Shown: positions 34,311 through 42,332 of the stretch, piece after piece
Layout of the letters: every line of letters starts with the position of its first letter
Position numbering within the stretch: position 1 is the stretch's first letter
From: Alsobacter metallidurans
Lineage (GTDB): Bacteria > Pseudomonadota > Alphaproteobacteria > Rhizobiales > Beijerinckiaceae
DNA: 64,000 nucleotides
Direction of reading: 5' to 3'
Assembly (NCBI RefSeq): GCF_014636935.1
Contig: NZ_BMES01000002.1
Coordinates: 1,423,148-1,487,147 of the forward strand
Program-made: the position numbers and the translations under genes
The notes under the pieces: generated by a model
Databases searched by the model: none
Told to the model about the DNA's origin: nothing
The model's input: only the letters and a program-made list of their open reading frames with translations

Positions 34311-34580
34311 TCAGTAGTAATCACAGACCCGACGGCCATACGCGTCGTAGTAGCAGTCAGCCGAGCGACGCGGGGTCGTCGCCGCGCCCACCACGGCGCC
34401 GCCGGCCGCGCCGATCGCCGCGCCCGCCAGAGCGCCGCTGCCACGGCCCGTCGCCGCGCCGCCGATCACCGCGCCCGCCGCGCCGCCCAGCACCGCGCCG
34501 GTGGCGGCCCGGTTGCCCTCTTCGGTCGCGCAGGCGCCGAGCGACAGCGCCACAGCCGAGATCATCAGGATCTTCTTCAT
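34311..34580 (-). CDS. Glycine-zipper lipoprotein
   Basis: An 89-residue lipoprotein with a signal peptide ending in the lipobox LGAC (Cys at about residue 18). A glycine-zipper region of Gly/Ala repeats (TGAVLGGAAGAVIGGAA, then GALAGAAIGAAGGAVVGAA) follows, with a YYDAYGRRVCDYY tail typical of small envelope proteins. It has a strong GGAGGAG ribosome site. Glycine zippers insert in or span membranes; such proteins are common in envelope stress responses. No EcfG promoter was found directly upstream. Confidence 0.83.
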   Translation of the reverse strand: MKKILMISAVALSLGACATEEGNRAATGAVLGGAAGAVIGGAATGRGSGALAGAAIGAAGGAVVGAATTPRRSADCYYDAYGRRVCDYY

Positions 34581-34780
34581 CGTGTTCTCCTCCAGACAAA
34601 CTGAACGCGAAACGTTCCATCCCAGGCCAACAGAAGACCCTGTGTCTCGTCGGCATTGCGGGTGGCAACGCATGTCAAGCCACAAAGGTTGCGATCGCGT
34701 CTCGGAAAGCCACAGCGGAGCAGTGGAATCAGTGTGATCGGCTTGGCTTCCAGCGGCTCCGTCCCTGCCTGCCCGGGCGC

Positions 34781-34805
34781 GGAACCAACCTAAAGGGCCA
34801 GCGTT
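34781..34805 (+). promoter_or_regulatory. EcfG promoter of the KGG-repeat gene
   Basis: GGAAC (34781-34785), 16-base spacer, CGTT (34802-34805), 33 bases before the ATG. Confidence 0.86.
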
Positions 34806-34837
34806 GGAGGACACAAACAAACCAGAGGAGCGCAGGA

Positions 34838-35122
34838 ATGCCAGATAAGCAGCAGCGGTCGAACCGGGGCTTCGCTTCTATGGACGAGTCCAAGCAGCGG
34901 GATATCGCTCGCAAGGGCGGAGAAAGCGTCCCCAATGAGAAGCGCAGCTTTTCCCGTAATCCGCAGCTTGCCGCCGAAGCCGGCCGCAAGGGCGGTCGCA
35001 GCGTCGCTCCTGAGTCCCGCAGCTTCTCACGAGACCCGAAGCTTGCCGCCGAGGCTGGCCGCAAGGGTGGCGAGGCCTCGCACAGCCGTCGGATGAAGGA
35101 CGCCGAAGCCGGTTCGCGCTGA
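34838..35122 (+). CDS. KGG-repeat general stress protein (GsiB/YciG-like)
   Basis: A 94-residue very hydrophilic protein with three KGG motifs, each in an ARKGGE/GRKGGR-like block separated by about 25 residues, and repeated RSFSR(N/D)P segments. This is the stress-induced KGG domain found in GsiB and YciG, which are disordered hydrophilin-like proteins linked to desiccation and osmotic stress. It has an AGAGGAG ribosome site and an EcfG promoter. Confidence 0.88.
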   Translation: MPDKQQRSNRGFASMDESKQRDIARKGGESVPNEKRSFSRNPQLAAEAGRKGGRSVAPESRSFSRDPKLAAEAGRKGGEASHSRRMKDAEAGSR

Positions 35123-35232
35123 AGCGTCAACCCGGCCTCTTTGCAGGCGTCGGCCCCGCCGCGGCGGGATCGGCGCCTTTTGCTTGTCCAGGCTCTGGTT
35201 TCTCCACCCTGGAAAGCTCGGGCTACAACGCA

Positions 35233-35262
35233 AAAGCGCGGCGGATGAAACCGCCGCGCTTT
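35233..35262. terminator. Bidirectional terminator
   Basis: A 12-bp perfect stem AAAGCGCGGCGG with a 6-base loop, between the convergent KGG gene and the gene at 35281. Confidence 0.8.
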
Positions 35263-35280
35263 CTCGCGATGTGAGAGAGC

Positions 35281-35988
35281 TCAGGCCCCTACGGCCTCGC
35301 TCAGGTTGATGTCGAGGATCCGCTCGCGCGTGTGGCGAACGGCGGGCCTGGAGCCGTTGGTCAGCGCTTGGATCTCGTTCTGCATGGCCTGCCAGGTTTC
35401 GTCCCACGCAGCTGCGTCGCCCCGCTGCGGGTTGGCGGCCAGCCGCACGGACGCGTGCCGGCCGGTCTGGCGCGCGAACATCTCGGGCGTTCCGGCGAAG
35501 ACGAGGTCGACGCGGCCTAGAACGCGGCGCTCCAGCAGCTGCAGCGTTGCGGGGGCGTTGGGGCGCGCGGCGAGGTCTTCGGCGCAGTCATAGATCCGCG
35601 TCGCCGGCGTCAGGTGCGAACTGAACGCCATGGCGGGCGGCGACATGAGCCAGATAACGGTCGGCTGGCCGGTTTCGGCGAGAAGATCGTCCAGCAGCTT
35701 GCGCAGCAGCGCGTTCGCGGTCCGGTCTGCGAGCCGCGGCGGCAGGTGCGGCGTCGCCACCAGCAGATCGTCGCCCGCTTGTTCCCGCTCGAGCGAGCCC
35801 GCCCCTGCCCCGTCCGTCATCGGATCATCGAACACGATAACCCGATGGTCGTGCGCTGCGCGCGTCATCAGCTCGCGCACCCTCACATCGTCCTCTCGCC
35901 AGCGGCGGTGCGCAAAGCAGATCAGCAGCGGCTTCTCGGTCTGCGACGGCTTGGCGGCGGGCGCGGCGGTGTCGGTGGGAAGAGACAT
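35281..35988 (-). CDS. Glycosyltransferase-like domain protein, short form
   Basis: A 235-residue cytosolic protein. It starts with a disordered segment and then KPLLICFAHRRWREDDVR, followed by a Rossmann-like region with VIWLMSPPAMAFSSHL and RIYDCAEDLAA. This matches the N-terminal half of GT-B glycosyltransferases that accompany UDP-galactopyranose mutase in rhizobia. It lacks the C-terminal nucleotide-sugar domain (usual length 350-400), so it may be non-catalytic. An EcfG promoter lies 110 bases upstream. Confidence 0.6.
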   Translation of the reverse strand: MSLPTDTAAPAAKPSQTEKPLLICFAHRRWREDDVRVRELMTRAAHDHRVIVFDDPMTDGAGAGSLEREQAGDDLLVATPHLPPRLADRTANALLRKLLDDLLAETGQPTVIWLMSPPAMAFSSHLTPATRIYDCAEDLAARPNAPATLQLLERRVLGRVDLVFAGTPEMFARQTGRHASVRLAANPQRGDAAAWDETWQAMQNEIQALTNGSRPAVRHTRERILDINLSEAVGA

Positions 35989-36097
35989 GAGACGATCCTG
36001 AATTCCGGACGCGACGCAGCGTGATCCGGCCGGTGAGCCGGAGTTGCGTCGCTAGAGTGGGCGGCTGTTTTTGATGAGAACCAAGGGTCCAAAGTGA

Positions 36098-36122
36098 AAC
36101 GTTCAAACCTCGCGAGGGTTCC
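36098..36122 (-). promoter_or_regulatory. EcfG promoter of the gene at 35281
   Basis: Minus strand: GGAAC (36122-36118), 16-base spacer, CGTT (36101-36098). Confidence 0.8.
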
Positions 36123-36149
36123 AAGCCGCACGCCCCAATGGCGACGCAC

Positions 36150-36174
36150 GGAACCGCGCCGCGCGACCCGCGTT
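36150..36174 (+). promoter_or_regulatory. EcfG promoter of the gene at 36201
   Basis: GGAAC (36150-36154), 16-base spacer, CGTT (36171-36174). It is divergent from the preceding promoter, with 27 bases between them. Confidence 0.83.
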
Positions 36175-36200
36175 CCGCCCGCTCTCGACCGGAGCTCCAA

Positions 36201-36395
36201 ATGGCCGAACACGACGCCGGGACTGAACGTCTCGCCGAATGCGCCGCGCTGCTGATCGGCGTCACCCGCATGATGCTGGACGCGGAACCCAAAGCGTTCG
36301 CGGCCTGGCTGCGCCGTGTCGCCGATGACATCGAGGCGGAGGCCGCCGAAGCAAGCCCCGGCGAGTTGCCGGCCGAAGCCCGCCCCCGCCACTGA
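36201..36395 (+). CDS. Small acidic helical protein of unknown function
   Basis: A 64-residue product with a helical core CAALLIGVTRMMLDAEPKAFAAWLRRVADDIE and a polar acidic tail. The ATG at 36201 lies 27 bases after the EcfG -10 element, with CGGAG as ribosome site; the longer frame from 36138 would begin upstream of the promoter and is not used. No family recognised. Confidence 0.7.
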   Translation: MAEHDAGTERLAECAALLIGVTRMMLDAEPKAFAAWLRRVADDIEAEAAEASPGELPAEARPRH

Positions 36396-36400
36396 GCCGC

Positions 36401-37252
36401 TCAGCCGTTCACGACCGTGCCGCCGTTCGGGTGTATCACCTGGCCGGACATGTAGCTCGCGTCCTCGCTGGCCAGAAACACATAGGCGGACGCCACCTCA
36501 CGTGGCTGCCCGGGCCGGCTCATCGGCACGTCCGCGCCGAAGCTCTTGACCTTCTCGGCGTCGAACGTCGCCGGGATCAGCGGCGTCCAGATCGGGCCCG
36601 GCGCGACGGCGTTAACCCGGATGCCGTCCTTGGCCAGCGCCATGGAGAGCGAGCGGGTGAACGCCACGATCGCCCCCTTGGTGGAGCTGTAGTCCAGCAA
36701 TTGCGGGCTGCCCTTGTAGGCCGTCACCGAGGTGGTGTTGATGATCGACCCGCCTGCCTTCAGCAGCGGTCGCACCGCTTTCGCCATGAAGAAGTAGCTG
36801 AAGATGTTGGTCCGGAAGGTGCGCTCCAGCTGCTCCTCCGAGATCTCGGTGATGTCCTCACGCTGGTGCTGCTCCGCCGCATTGTTGACCAGCACGTCGA
36901 TGCCGCCGAAAGCGTCCGCGGCCTTGGCCACGCAGTCGCGGCAGAACGCCTCCTGGCCGACGTCGCCCGCCATCGGAAGCGCCTTGCCGCCCTCGGCTTC
37001 GATCAGCCGGACGGTCTCCTGCGCGTCCTCGTGCTCCTCCTTGTAGATGAACGCCACCGACGCGCCTTCACGCGCCATCGCGACCGCGACGGCGCGGCCG
37101 ATGCCGCTGTCCCCTCCCGTGATGATCACGCCCTTGCCCTTCAGGCGGCCGGCCCCGGCGAAACGGGGCGCATAATCCGGCTTCGGGTTCATCTCGCTCT
37201 CGTGGCCGGGCTGGGAGGCCTGGTGCTGGGGCGGGAGAGTTTGTTCGGGCAT
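36401..37252 (-). CDS. SDR-family oxidoreductase, YghA/YhdF-like
   Basis: A 283-residue short-chain dehydrogenase. An N-terminal 45-residue extension (PEQTLPPQHQASQPGHESEM) precedes the Rossmann motif TGGDSGIGRA. The catalytic Ser lies in TTSVTAY, with Tyr and Lys in YSSTKGA. The extension is the mark of the general-stress SDRs related to YghA and YhdF, whose substrates are uncertain. It lies 25 bases after the small membrane gene at 37278 and should share its EcfG promoter. Confidence 0.9.
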   Translation of the reverse strand: MPEQTLPPQHQASQPGHESEMNPKPDYAPRFAGAGRLKGKGVIITGGDSGIGRAVAVAMAREGASVAFIYKEEHEDAQETVRLIEAEGGKALPMAGDVGQEAFCRDCVAKAADAFGGIDVLVNNAAEQHQREDITEISEEQLERTFRTNIFSYFFMAKAVRPLLKAGGSIINTTSVTAYKGSPQLLDYSSTKGAIVAFTRSLSMALAKDGIRVNAVAPGPIWTPLIPATFDAEKVKSFGADVPMSRPGQPREVASAYVFLASEDASYMSGQVIHPNGGTVVNG

Positions 37253-37277
37253 GAGGGCTCCACTGGATGGGCGAGGG

Positions 37278-37583
37278 TCAGGAATGCGGCGATCGGCGCG
37301 ACGCGCCCGCCGGCTGCGGGCCCGCATAAGCGTGGAACTGCAGCATGGCGGTGGCCAGCGACCCGCATGTCGCAAGCGACGCGGATGAAAGCGCGAGCGC
37401 TGCGATCGGCGCGGCCTGTGTCTCGCCTGCGAAGATCAGGGATGCGATGCCGTGTGCGTCCAGGGCCAGCAGCGCGGCCGTGAACGCCAGCCCGAGAACG
37501 AGGCCGAAACCCGCATGGGTGAGCAAGAACCGCGGCCAGGCCGCGAGCGCTTGCGAGCTGTAGGGTTCGGGCTCCGGAGCCAT
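37278..37583 (-). CDS. Small two-helix membrane protein of unknown function
   Basis: A 101-residue product with two hydrophobic helices (about residues 18-42 and 54-80) between polar ends. Its ATG is 29 bases after an EcfG -10 element. It is the first gene of an operon with the SDR gene. No family recognised. Confidence 0.7.
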   Translation of the reverse strand: MAPEPEPYSSQALAAWPRFLLTHAGFGLVLGLAFTAALLALDAHGIASLIFAGETQAAPIAALALSSASLATCGSLATAMLQFHAYAGPQPAGASRRSPHS

Positions 37584-37611
37584 GGCCGCCTTCCGCTGCG
37601 TTCCACGGAGC

Positions 37612-37636
37612 AACGGGGCCTCTGGCTGTTCGTTCC
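37612..37636 (-). promoter_or_regulatory. EcfG promoter of the membrane protein-SDR operon
   Basis: Minus strand: GGAAC (37636-37632), 16-base spacer, CGTT (37615-37612). Confidence 0.85.
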
Positions 37637-37655
37637 CGGCGGTTCGGAACGGGCC

Positions 37656-39785
37656 TTAGCCCACCCACACCTTGGGCTCGCTCGGCTCGGCGCCGGGATC
37701 GCGGATGTAGCTGCTCGGGATGTCGAGCCGCCACGAGAACCCGGATTCGGCATAGTCGAGTTGGGCCTTGCCATTCAGGGCCCGCGGAACCAGCCGTTCG
37801 ATCACGGCGTGGCCGAACCCCTTGTGGCGGGGAGGCTGCACGGCCGGGCCGTTGCGCTCCGCCCAGTCGAAGATGAAGCGCGGCGTCTCGCCGGACGCAT
37901 CCAGACGCCAGCTGATCGCGATCACGCCGGAGGGCACCGACAGGGCGCCGTATTTCGCCGAGTTGGTCGACAGCTCGTGCAGCGCCAGGCCGATGTTCTG
38001 CGCCGCCTCGGGCTCAAGCACGATGTCCTCGCCCTCGAGCGTGATGCGCGTGCCGATGACGTCGCGCCAGTGGCTGAGCTGCGTTCGCACCAGTTGGGTC
38101 ACCGAAGCGCCCTGCCAGTTCTCGTTCACCAGGATGTCGAGCGAACTCGCGAGCCCCTGCAGGCGGCCCGAGAAGCGAGCCTCGAAATCGCGGGCCGAAA
38201 CGCTGGTGGTGAGCGTCTGCCGCGCCATCGCCTGCACCACCGCGAGGAGATTCTTGGTGCGATGCGTAAGCTCCCGCAGGAGAATGCGATTGTGGGTCTC
38301 ACGCTGCCGGCGCTCGGTGACGTCTACGCTCGCGCCCACCACGCCGACGATCGCCCCGGCCTCGTCGCGCTGAGCCTCGACGCGCAGCAGGTGCCACTTC
38401 TCGGCGCCGGGCCTTTCGACCCGGAATTCGCCCGAGGCCGGGTCGCCCGAAACCAGGACCCCGCCCTTCAGCTCGGTGAGCTTGCGGGCGAGCTCGGGCT
38501 TGAAGATGTCCGGATCGGTCTTGCCGACGAACTCCGCCGCCGCCCTGCCCTCGAAATCGCTGCTGACCCACGTGTACGCAAGGTCGCGCCCCTGCGTGAA
38601 CACCGTGATGTCCGCGCCTTTCAGCGCCACCTGGAACCTCAGAATGGTGCTCTGCAGCTCGACGCTGACCTGCGCGAGCCTCTGCTGGACGAGCTTCTCG
38701 CTGGTGAGATCGATGATGGCGCCGATCAAACCGATCGCCGCGCCGTTCTCTCCCAGAAGCGGCTCCGTGCGAACCCGGTACCACCGGCGCTCGCCGTTGA
38801 TCTCGACGCTGTACTGGTGATCTCGCGGCGCCCCATTCGCCAGAACCTCGTCCTTCGCCGCCACCGCGATCCGGACGACGTCGTCGGGCAGGAAGTCTTC
38901 CTCCCTGAGGCCTCGGATGGACTCAGGCGACTTCCCGAACAGGTCGCCGCTCACCCAGGTGAACACCCGGTTCAGGTCCTGCGCAAAGACGATGACGTTC
39001 GCGGCCCGCAAGGCCACCTGGAAGCGTTGCACCGCCCCGGCCAATTCGCGGGTGCGCGCAGCGACCTCCTCCTCGAGCCGCTCGTTGGCCTTGCTCAAGC
39101 CCTTGCGGCTGTCGTCGACGACCCGCAGGAACCGGTAGGTGCTGAAGATCTGGTGCGCCCCGAACAGCAGGATGCCGAGCGCCGCGATTCCGCCGATCGC
39201 CATCTGCGTGCGCGCGGCATTGCGGTAGCCCCGTTCGGATCGCAGCATCAGCACGCGGTTATGGTCGAGGAAGCGCACGATCTCGGCGCGCACGGCGTCG
39301 TGGTCGAAGCCGGGGGCAGAGCCCCGCGCCGACGTCACCGCCTCGTCCCGTTTGCCGGCCTCGACCAGGCCCAGCAGGCGCTCGGCCTCGGTGACCTGCA
39401 ACCGCATGGCGTCGCGGATCGACTCGAGACGCTTGCGCTGCTCGTCGTCTCGCACCGCCTCGAACAGCTTGGCGAGATGTTTGTCCGGCGCCGGCAGGAG
39501 AGAACGGAACCGTTCGCGCGCGGCTGGATCGTCGGAGATGAGGAGTCCGTACTCGGCCGCCAGCACGTCGCAATAAGAAGCGTCCAGCCTGAACGCGTGT
39601 TCGCGGACCTGCGCCGCCGCCATGTTGAGGGTGACGATCCGGTCCGTGTTGAACACCGCCAGCGCGGCAGCAAGCACGGCCGCCGCCAGCAACGCCACTG
39701 CGAGCGCCGCCACGGTCACGCCACGATGAAGCATTCCGGGAGTGCGACCGCCGGACGACGTTTCCCGTTCAGGTGTGTTCATCAT
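37656..39785 (-). CDS. CHASE3-PAS-PAS-HWE histidine kinase
   Basis: A 709-residue membrane sensor kinase. A first membrane helix (about 18-42), a CHASE3-like periplasmic domain and a second helix (about 182-202) are followed by two PAS domains (about 235-355 and 365-490). The H-box ELTHRTKNLLAVVQAMARQT is of the HWE type, and the ATPase has ALHELSTNSAKYGAL and the W-x-E motif in FDWAERNGP. HWE kinases are the usual donors of phosphate to PhyR. Its gene has its own EcfG promoter, so the kinase would be made in the response it may control. The signal is unknown. Confidence 0.9.
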   Translation of the reverse strand: MMNTPERETSSGGRTPGMLHRGVTVAALAVALLAAAVLAAALAVFNTDRIVTLNMAAAQVREHAFRLDASYCDVLAAEYGLLISDDPAARERFRSLLPAPDKHLAKLFEAVRDDEQRKRLESIRDAMRLQVTEAERLLGLVEAGKRDEAVTSARGSAPGFDHDAVRAEIVRFLDHNRVLMLRSERGYRNAARTQMAIGGIAALGILLFGAHQIFSTYRFLRVVDDSRKGLSKANERLEEEVAARTRELAGAVQRFQVALRAANVIVFAQDLNRVFTWVSGDLFGKSPESIRGLREEDFLPDDVVRIAVAAKDEVLANGAPRDHQYSVEINGERRWYRVRTEPLLGENGAAIGLIGAIIDLTSEKLVQQRLAQVSVELQSTILRFQVALKGADITVFTQGRDLAYTWVSSDFEGRAAAEFVGKTDPDIFKPELARKLTELKGGVLVSGDPASGEFRVERPGAEKWHLLRVEAQRDEAGAIVGVVGASVDVTERRQRETHNRILLRELTHRTKNLLAVVQAMARQTLTTSVSARDFEARFSGRLQGLASSLDILVNENWQGASVTQLVRTQLSHWRDVIGTRITLEGEDIVLEPEAAQNIGLALHELSTNSAKYGALSVPSGVIAISWRLDASGETPRFIFDWAERNGPAVQPPRHKGFGHAVIERLVPRALNGKAQLDYAESGFSWRLDIPSSYIRDPGAEPSEPKVWVG

Positions 39786-39848
39786 TGCCGGAAAACGCCC
39801 CGACCCGGGGACTGCCCTCAAGCCGCCCTCTCGACCCCAACACGCTGC

Positions 39849-39874
39849 AACGCGCGTTGATCAACATTCGTTCC
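39849..39874 (-). promoter_or_regulatory. EcfG promoter of the HWE kinase
   Basis: Minus strand: GGAAC (39874-39870), 17-base spacer, CGTT (39852-39849). Confidence 0.8.
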
Positions 39875-39897
39875 CACGCGCCCGCGCCGGCGGACGA

Positions 39898-40050
39898 TTA
39901 GTTTCCAACGGTAAAATACAGGATGACGCCGGCCACGATGGCGAGGCCCAGGCCGATGCCCAGCACATATCTGACATTGTGGCCCGTCACGCCCTGCTTC
40001 GCGCGCACGTCATTCTCGACAGTCGGTGTGTCCAAGGGCTCTCGGGCCAT
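39898..40050 (-). CDS. 50-residue single-pass membrane protein
   Basis: A polar N-terminus (AREPLDTPTVENDVRAKQGVTGHN) leads into one membrane helix at the C-terminus (VLGIGLGLAIVAGVILYFTV), so it is probably tail-anchored. The ATG at 40050 lies 30 bases after an EcfG -10 element. No family assigned. Confidence 0.72.
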   Translation of the reverse strand: MAREPLDTPTVENDVRAKQGVTGHNVRYVLGIGLGLAIVAGVILYFTVGN

Positions 40051-40079
40051 TCGATTTCTCCATTGCGGGTCGTGGTGGC

Positions 40080-40105
40080 AACGCCACCCCCGGAACGACG
40101 GTTCC
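40080..40105 (-). promoter_or_regulatory. EcfG promoter of the 50-residue membrane protein
   Basis: Minus strand: GGAAC (40105-40101), 17-base spacer, CGTT (40083-40080). Confidence 0.8.
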
Positions 40106-40126
40106 GCGCCATCGTGGTTGGTGCGA

Positions 40127-40151
40127 GGAACGAAAGCAGGCCAGGCACGTT
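40127..40151 (+). promoter_or_regulatory. EcfG promoter of the gene at 40191
   Basis: GGAAC (40127-40131), 16-base spacer, CGTT (40148-40151), 40 bases before the ATG. Confidence 0.85.
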
Positions 40152-40190
40152 TGTCTCGCAAATCCGCCCCTTCACCTTCGCGAGGCATCA

Positions 40191-40727
40191 ATGTCGGTTC
40201 ACGCCCTGCCGCCAAGCGTACGCGTCCTCCTGCCCGTGGACGCCCTGTTCGTGATCGACGTGCTTCGCCGTTTCGAGCGTTTCCGCAGCGGCTATGACCA
40301 AAAGCATCTGGACGCCGCCGCCGAGTCCATCCGCGACAAGCTCGGCGAAGCCGCAGTGGACGGCGTGATGTCCGACGCGCTGCTGCTCGACAACGAGATC
40401 CGCCTGCGCACGGGCGGAAATTTCGGCTTTATGCCCGATGGCTCGCCGAGCGCCACACAGGACGAAGTGACATTGCTGCGCATGATCGCGGCGCTTCAGG
40501 ACGGCGCTTTCCGGATGGCCGGCGAGGACGCGGCGGATCTGGGCGTCATCCAGTCCCGGGCCTTGCTGATGCTGGCCAACAAGATCGCCAACCGCCTCGA
40601 CACGCATGGCCTGCGGCTGCGGCGCGACACGATCGGCCTGAACGCAGGTCTTCGTGCTCTCCCGCCCCAACGTCCCGCAGGCGGCAAGGCTCCCGAGCTG
40701 CGCATCGTCGCCACCATGGCGCGCTGA
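40191..40727 (+). CDS. Conserved helical protein of unknown function
   Basis: A 178-residue soluble protein. It is mainly helical, with LLPVDALFVIDVLRRFERFRSGY near the N-terminus and a C-terminal RLDTHGLRLRRDTIGLNAGLRAL. There is no signal peptide or known motif. The longer upstream frame is discounted because the EcfG promoter and its -10 lie inside it. It forms a divergent pair with the gene at 39898. Confidence 0.7.
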   Translation: MSVHALPPSVRVLLPVDALFVIDVLRRFERFRSGYDQKHLDAAAESIRDKLGEAAVDGVMSDALLLDNEIRLRTGGNFGFMPDGSPSATQDEVTLLRMIAALQDGAFRMAGEDAADLGVIQSRALLMLANKIANRLDTHGLRLRRDTIGLNAGLRALPPQRPAGGKAPELRIVATMAR

Positions 40728-40747
40728 AACACGCGAAATGCAACCAG

Positions 40748-40774
40748 AAGGCCGGAGCGCGCTCCGGCCTTTTT
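40748..40774 (+). terminator. Terminator after the gene at 40191
   Basis: An 11-bp stem AAGGCCGGAGC followed by five T. Confidence 0.9.
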
Positions 40775-40865
40775 GATTCCGGGAGTTCTCAATCCGGCGC
40801 GAGGCTCCCACTCACGAGATGGTTCGAGAATGGCCAACCGACTCGCAGCGGCGAGCAGCGCCCGC

Positions 40866-41894
40866 TCAGGCGCTCTTCTTGGTCCGTGCGACCTTGGAGC
40901 GAGCGACGGCAGCCTTCCCGGCTGCGCCCTTTACGGTCTTGCTCGGCGCGAGCGGCTTGGCCGCAGCAGCCGCCGTTTTGGAATCCGTCGGCTTCGGCGC
41001 AGCCTTGCTGGCCGGAGCTTTGGGAGCCGCCGCCTTGCCGCCTGCCGTCGCGCGGACGGGCGATGCGGCAGCGGCAGTCCGCTTCGCCGGGGCCCCGGCT
41101 TCGGCCGCACCTCGCTGCTCGGCCTCGATGCTCTTGCGCAACGCGTCCATGAGGTTGACGACGTTGTTTTGCCGCGGTTCGGCCGAGGGCGCGGGCGCGC
41201 TGCGGCCCGACTGCTTGGCTTTGACGAGTTCGATCAGCGCGTCCTCGTAGCGGTCGGTGAAGCTGGCGGGATCAAAACTGCGCCGCATGCGCCCGATGAT
41301 GTGAGACGCCAGGTCCACCATGTCGGGCGGGATGTTGAGGTCGGGAATGTCCTCGAAATAGGCGTCCGGCTGCCTCACCTCGTAAGGGTAGCGGAGCGTC
41401 GCAGCGAAAAGACCCTTCCCGCGCGGCTCCAGCATCACGATCCGCTCGCGGCGGTAGAGCACCACGCGCGCGATGCCGACGACGTCATGCTTGCGCATCG
41501 CCTCGCGGATCACCGCGAAAGCCTCCTGGGCGACACGATCATCCGGGGCCAGATAGTAGGGCGAGTCGACGTAGAGCTCGTCGATCTCGGAACGGGGAAC
41601 AAACGCCTCGATGTCGATGGTGTGGCTGCTCTCGATGGCGATCTTGTCGATCTCGTCGTCCTCGACGATCACGTAATCGCCCTTGGCTACCTCGTAGCCA
41701 CGAACCTGGTTCTCGGTCTCGACCACGTCGCCGGTGTCGGGGTCGAACATCTGGCGGCGAAGCCGGTTGCCGGTCTCACGGTTGATCGTATGGAAGGAGA
41801 CGCGTGAGGCTGCCGTGGAAGCGGGGTAAAGCGCCACCGCGCAGGAAACGAGAGACAGTTTGAGATAGCCCTTCCAGTTTGCACGCGGCGCCAT
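40866..41894 (-). CDS. ku: Bacterial Ku protein (non-homologous end joining)
   Basis: A 342-residue Ku homodimer subunit that encircles DNA ends and recruits LigD. The Ku core runs from WKGYLKLSLVSCAVALYPA (residue 7) to about 255 with the HTIDIEAFVP and YYLAPDD segments. The last 80 residues are a Lys/Ala/Pro-rich basic tail, as in other alphaproteobacterial Ku proteins. No ligD is in the window. An EcfG promoter 45 bases upstream places double-strand break repair in the GSR regulon. The ATG at 41894 fits the family N-terminus. Confidence 0.95.
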   Translation of the reverse strand: MAPRANWKGYLKLSLVSCAVALYPASTAASRVSFHTINRETGNRLRRQMFDPDTGDVVETENQVRGYEVAKGDYVIVEDDEIDKIAIESSHTIDIEAFVPRSEIDELYVDSPYYLAPDDRVAQEAFAVIREAMRKHDVVGIARVVLYRRERIVMLEPRGKGLFAATLRYPYEVRQPDAYFEDIPDLNIPPDMVDLASHIIGRMRRSFDPASFTDRYEDALIELVKAKQSGRSAPAPSAEPRQNNVVNLMDALRKSIEAEQRGAAEAGAPAKRTAAAASPVRATAGGKAAAPKAPASKAAPKPTDSKTAAAAAKPLAPSKTVKGAAGKAAVARSKVARTKKSA

Positions 41895-41938
41895 AACGCA
41901 ACCCTCCGCCCGCGACATCACGCGTCGCCGGACTCCCG

Positions 41939-41964
41939 AACGTGAGTCTCTTCCGACTCGTTCC
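41939..41964 (-). promoter_or_regulatory. EcfG promoter of ku
   Basis: Minus strand: GGAAC (41964-41960), 17-base spacer, CGTT (41942-41939). Confidence 0.82.
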
Positions 41965-42178
41965 CTCCTGGGCGGCTTGCCGATTCCCCGGGGATTTGGT
42001 GTAGTAAACCCGTCCCCGCTGATTAATGGAATTAACAAATATCAATCGATTTTGGCCAGCGAAGTTCGCCCGCCCAGCATTCGCCATAATTGGGTCGCTT
42101 TGCGGCCACCCCGCATGGTGAATGAATGGTTATGGTCCTGCTTGGAAGGCGCGAGTTCTTGAGGCTCTGCCTAGGTTT

Positions 42179-42256
42179 GCCCGTTCCAGGCGTGACCTCA
42201 ATGCCACATCGGCGGGCGTGAACGTTCCAGCCGCCCGTTTCAGGCGCAACCTGAAT
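42179..42256. repeat. Two 24-bp imperfect direct repeats upstream of the porin-like gene
   Basis: The copies at 42179-42202 and 42233-42256 share GCCCGTTYCAGGCG and ACCT-AAT, with 54 bases between starting points (about five helical turns). They could be regulator sites for the downstream outer membrane gene. The rest of the 437-bp gap 41895-42332 holds the ku promoter and an AT-rich segment at 42020-42060, no gene. Confidence 0.5.
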
Positions 42257-42332
42257 TGAATATGATCGTTGTGGCGGGTATTGTCTCTCAGGCTCAAGCC
42301 TCGAGACCCCTCCTCGAAAGGATGCGAATAAA

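Noticed and set aside
34603-34618. EcfG promoter for the glycine-zipper lipoprotein
   Set aside because: AACG and GTTCC are present but only 6 bases apart, so the elements cannot form a promoter.
37452-39860. An 802-codon open frame opposite the HWE kinase
   Set aside because: The kinase on the minus strand has clear domains and a promoter. The opposite frame shows only Arg/Leu/Ala/His-biased shadow sequence.
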